DNA of 20,835 bases from JACDBD01 sp050743385 (GTDB lineage Bacteria > Actinomycetota > Acidimicrobiia > IMCC26256 > JACDBD01). Every line of letters starts with the position of its first letter. Position 1 is the stretch's first letter. This document shows positions 20,377 to 20,835 of the stretch, piece after piece. The notes under the pieces were generated by a model, which was not told the DNA's origin, did no database searches, and saw only the letters and a list, made by a program, of their open reading frames with translations. The translations under genes and the position numbers were made by a program. The stretch is from assembly GCA_050743385.1 (NCBI GenBank), contig JBOGFJ010000184.1:1-20835 (forward strand), in the 5' to 3' direction.

Positions 20377-20835
20377 CTAGCTCCTGGGCAGCCCCAGCAC
20401 GCGCTGGGCGATGATGTTGCGCTGGATCTCCGATGATCCCCCGGCGATCGTGCTGGCGAAGCTCACGAAGAAGCTGTGAGCCCATCGGCCCTGTTCCTCG
20501 CCCCGCTCGGTGTCGACCACCGCCCCGTACGCTCCCTGGAGCTCCATTCCGAGCTCGAAGCACGCCTGGCCGAGCTCGGACGTGCCCATCTTCATGTAGG
20601 AATGCTCCGGCGCGGCGCTGCCCTGGGCGTAGCTGGCGAAGCCCTTGTAGCCAAGGGCGCGCAGGCTCGCGGCCCGTTCGTACACCTCGGCGAGGCGGCG
20701 GCGGACGACCGGGTCATGGTCGACGCCGCAGCGTTGCGCCAGCGCGATCAGGGAACCGACCGTGTGCTCGAGGCGGGTCACGCTCTCGACCCAGAGGCCG
20801 GCGCGCTCGTGCGCGAGCGAGCCCTGGGTCAGGCG
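20377..20835 (-). CDS. acyl-CoA dehydrogenase, C-terminal part (5' end outside window)
   Basis: The frame is open to the window edge, giving about 152 residues. It starts within the helix RLTQGSLAHERAGLWVES, includes YMKMGTSELGQACFELG, and ends ASTIAGGSSEIQRNIIAQRV followed by LGLPRS. The last block is the conserved C-terminal FadE motif, with GGSSEIQR in the place of the YEGT-type catalytic segment. The LAHER block matches the equivalent helix of the FadE gene at 5602-6765. It is directly followed by the short dehydrogenase gene, only 2 nt away, so the two probably form a heteromeric enzyme. An apparent GTG at 20781 is internal, not the start. Confidence 0.9.
   Translation of the reverse strand, partial: RLTQGSLAHERAGLWVESVTRLEHTVGSLIALAQRCGVDHDPVVRRRLAEVYERAASLRALGYKGFASYAQGSAAPEHSYMKMGTSELGQACFELGMELQGAYGAVVDTERGEEQGRWAHSFFVSFASTIAGGSSEIQRNIIAQRVLGLPRS

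Noticed and set aside
1..20835. CRISPR arrays, tRNA or rRNA genes, insertion sequences, attachment sites
   Set aside because: No regularly spaced repeats, no cloverleaf-like sequences, no transposase or integrase motifs and no terminal inverted repeats with target duplications were seen.

Overview
The window is about 20.8 kb of very GC-rich, densely coded chromosome with strong G/C third-position bias. Three things suggest an actinobacterium: FadD/FadE-type acyl-CoA genes; hexamers of the form TAnnnT lying 6-8 nt upstream of start codons that have no Shine-Dalgarno sequence (leaderless style); and many GTG starts. The gene mix (several acyl-CoA dehydrogenases, HyuA/HyuB, GMC oxidoreductase) would fit a free-living, catabolically versatile lineage such as Acidimicrobiia or a relative. 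That placement is inference. No rRNA, tRNA, CRISPR array, insertion sequence or phage gene was seen.

Layout. (1) 1-1301, plus strand: the tail of an unrecognised protein, then a Gfo/Idh/MocA oxidoreductase. (2) 1319-3632, minus strand: a tight four-gene operon reading dodecin, DUF6282-type metal hydrolase-like protein, duplicated alpha/beta-barrel protein, nitroreductase. (3) 3766-7153, plus strand: fatty-acid-type acyl-CoA synthetase, acyl-CoA dehydrogenase, VOC protein. (4) 7272-7472: a cold-shock protein, followed by a strong GC hairpin between convergent genes. (5) 7577-10571, minus strand: HAD phosphatase, family-3-like aldehyde dehydrogenase, GNAT acetyltransferase. (6) 10609-11181, plus strand: a PEBP-family lipoprotein. 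(7) 11194-18414, minus strand: a long probable operon reading HyuB, HyuA, gluconate-dehydrogenase-subunit-3-like protein, Cys-rich GMC oxidoreductase, a 23-residue CxxC microprotein, enoyl-CoA hydratase and perhaps a 13-residue ORF. (8) 18466-19339, minus strand: an XRE regulator plus nucleotidyltransferase pair that looks like a toxin-antitoxin module. (9) 19379-20835, minus strand: two overlapping acyl-CoA dehydrogenase genes, the upstream one cut by the window edge.

How the genes may work together. Most of the window looks like catabolism through CoA thioesters (activation by FadD, oxidation by FadE enzymes, hydration by crotonase). Beside it is a less usual set in which a flavin oxidoreductase with its small partner subunit may oxidise an alcohol or sugar-like substrate, and HyuA/HyuB may open or carboxylate a ring or ketone using ATP. 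The dodecin and nitroreductase in one operon point to flavin use there.

The points most worth a second look are: the XRE/nucleotidyltransferase pair, whose start codon sits 7 nt after a -10 box embedded in a perfect palindrome; an acyl-CoA dehydrogenase gene that seems to start with ATC; the CxxC microprotein; and a GMC oxidoreductase that has four clustered cysteines but lacks the usual second catalytic Asn/His.
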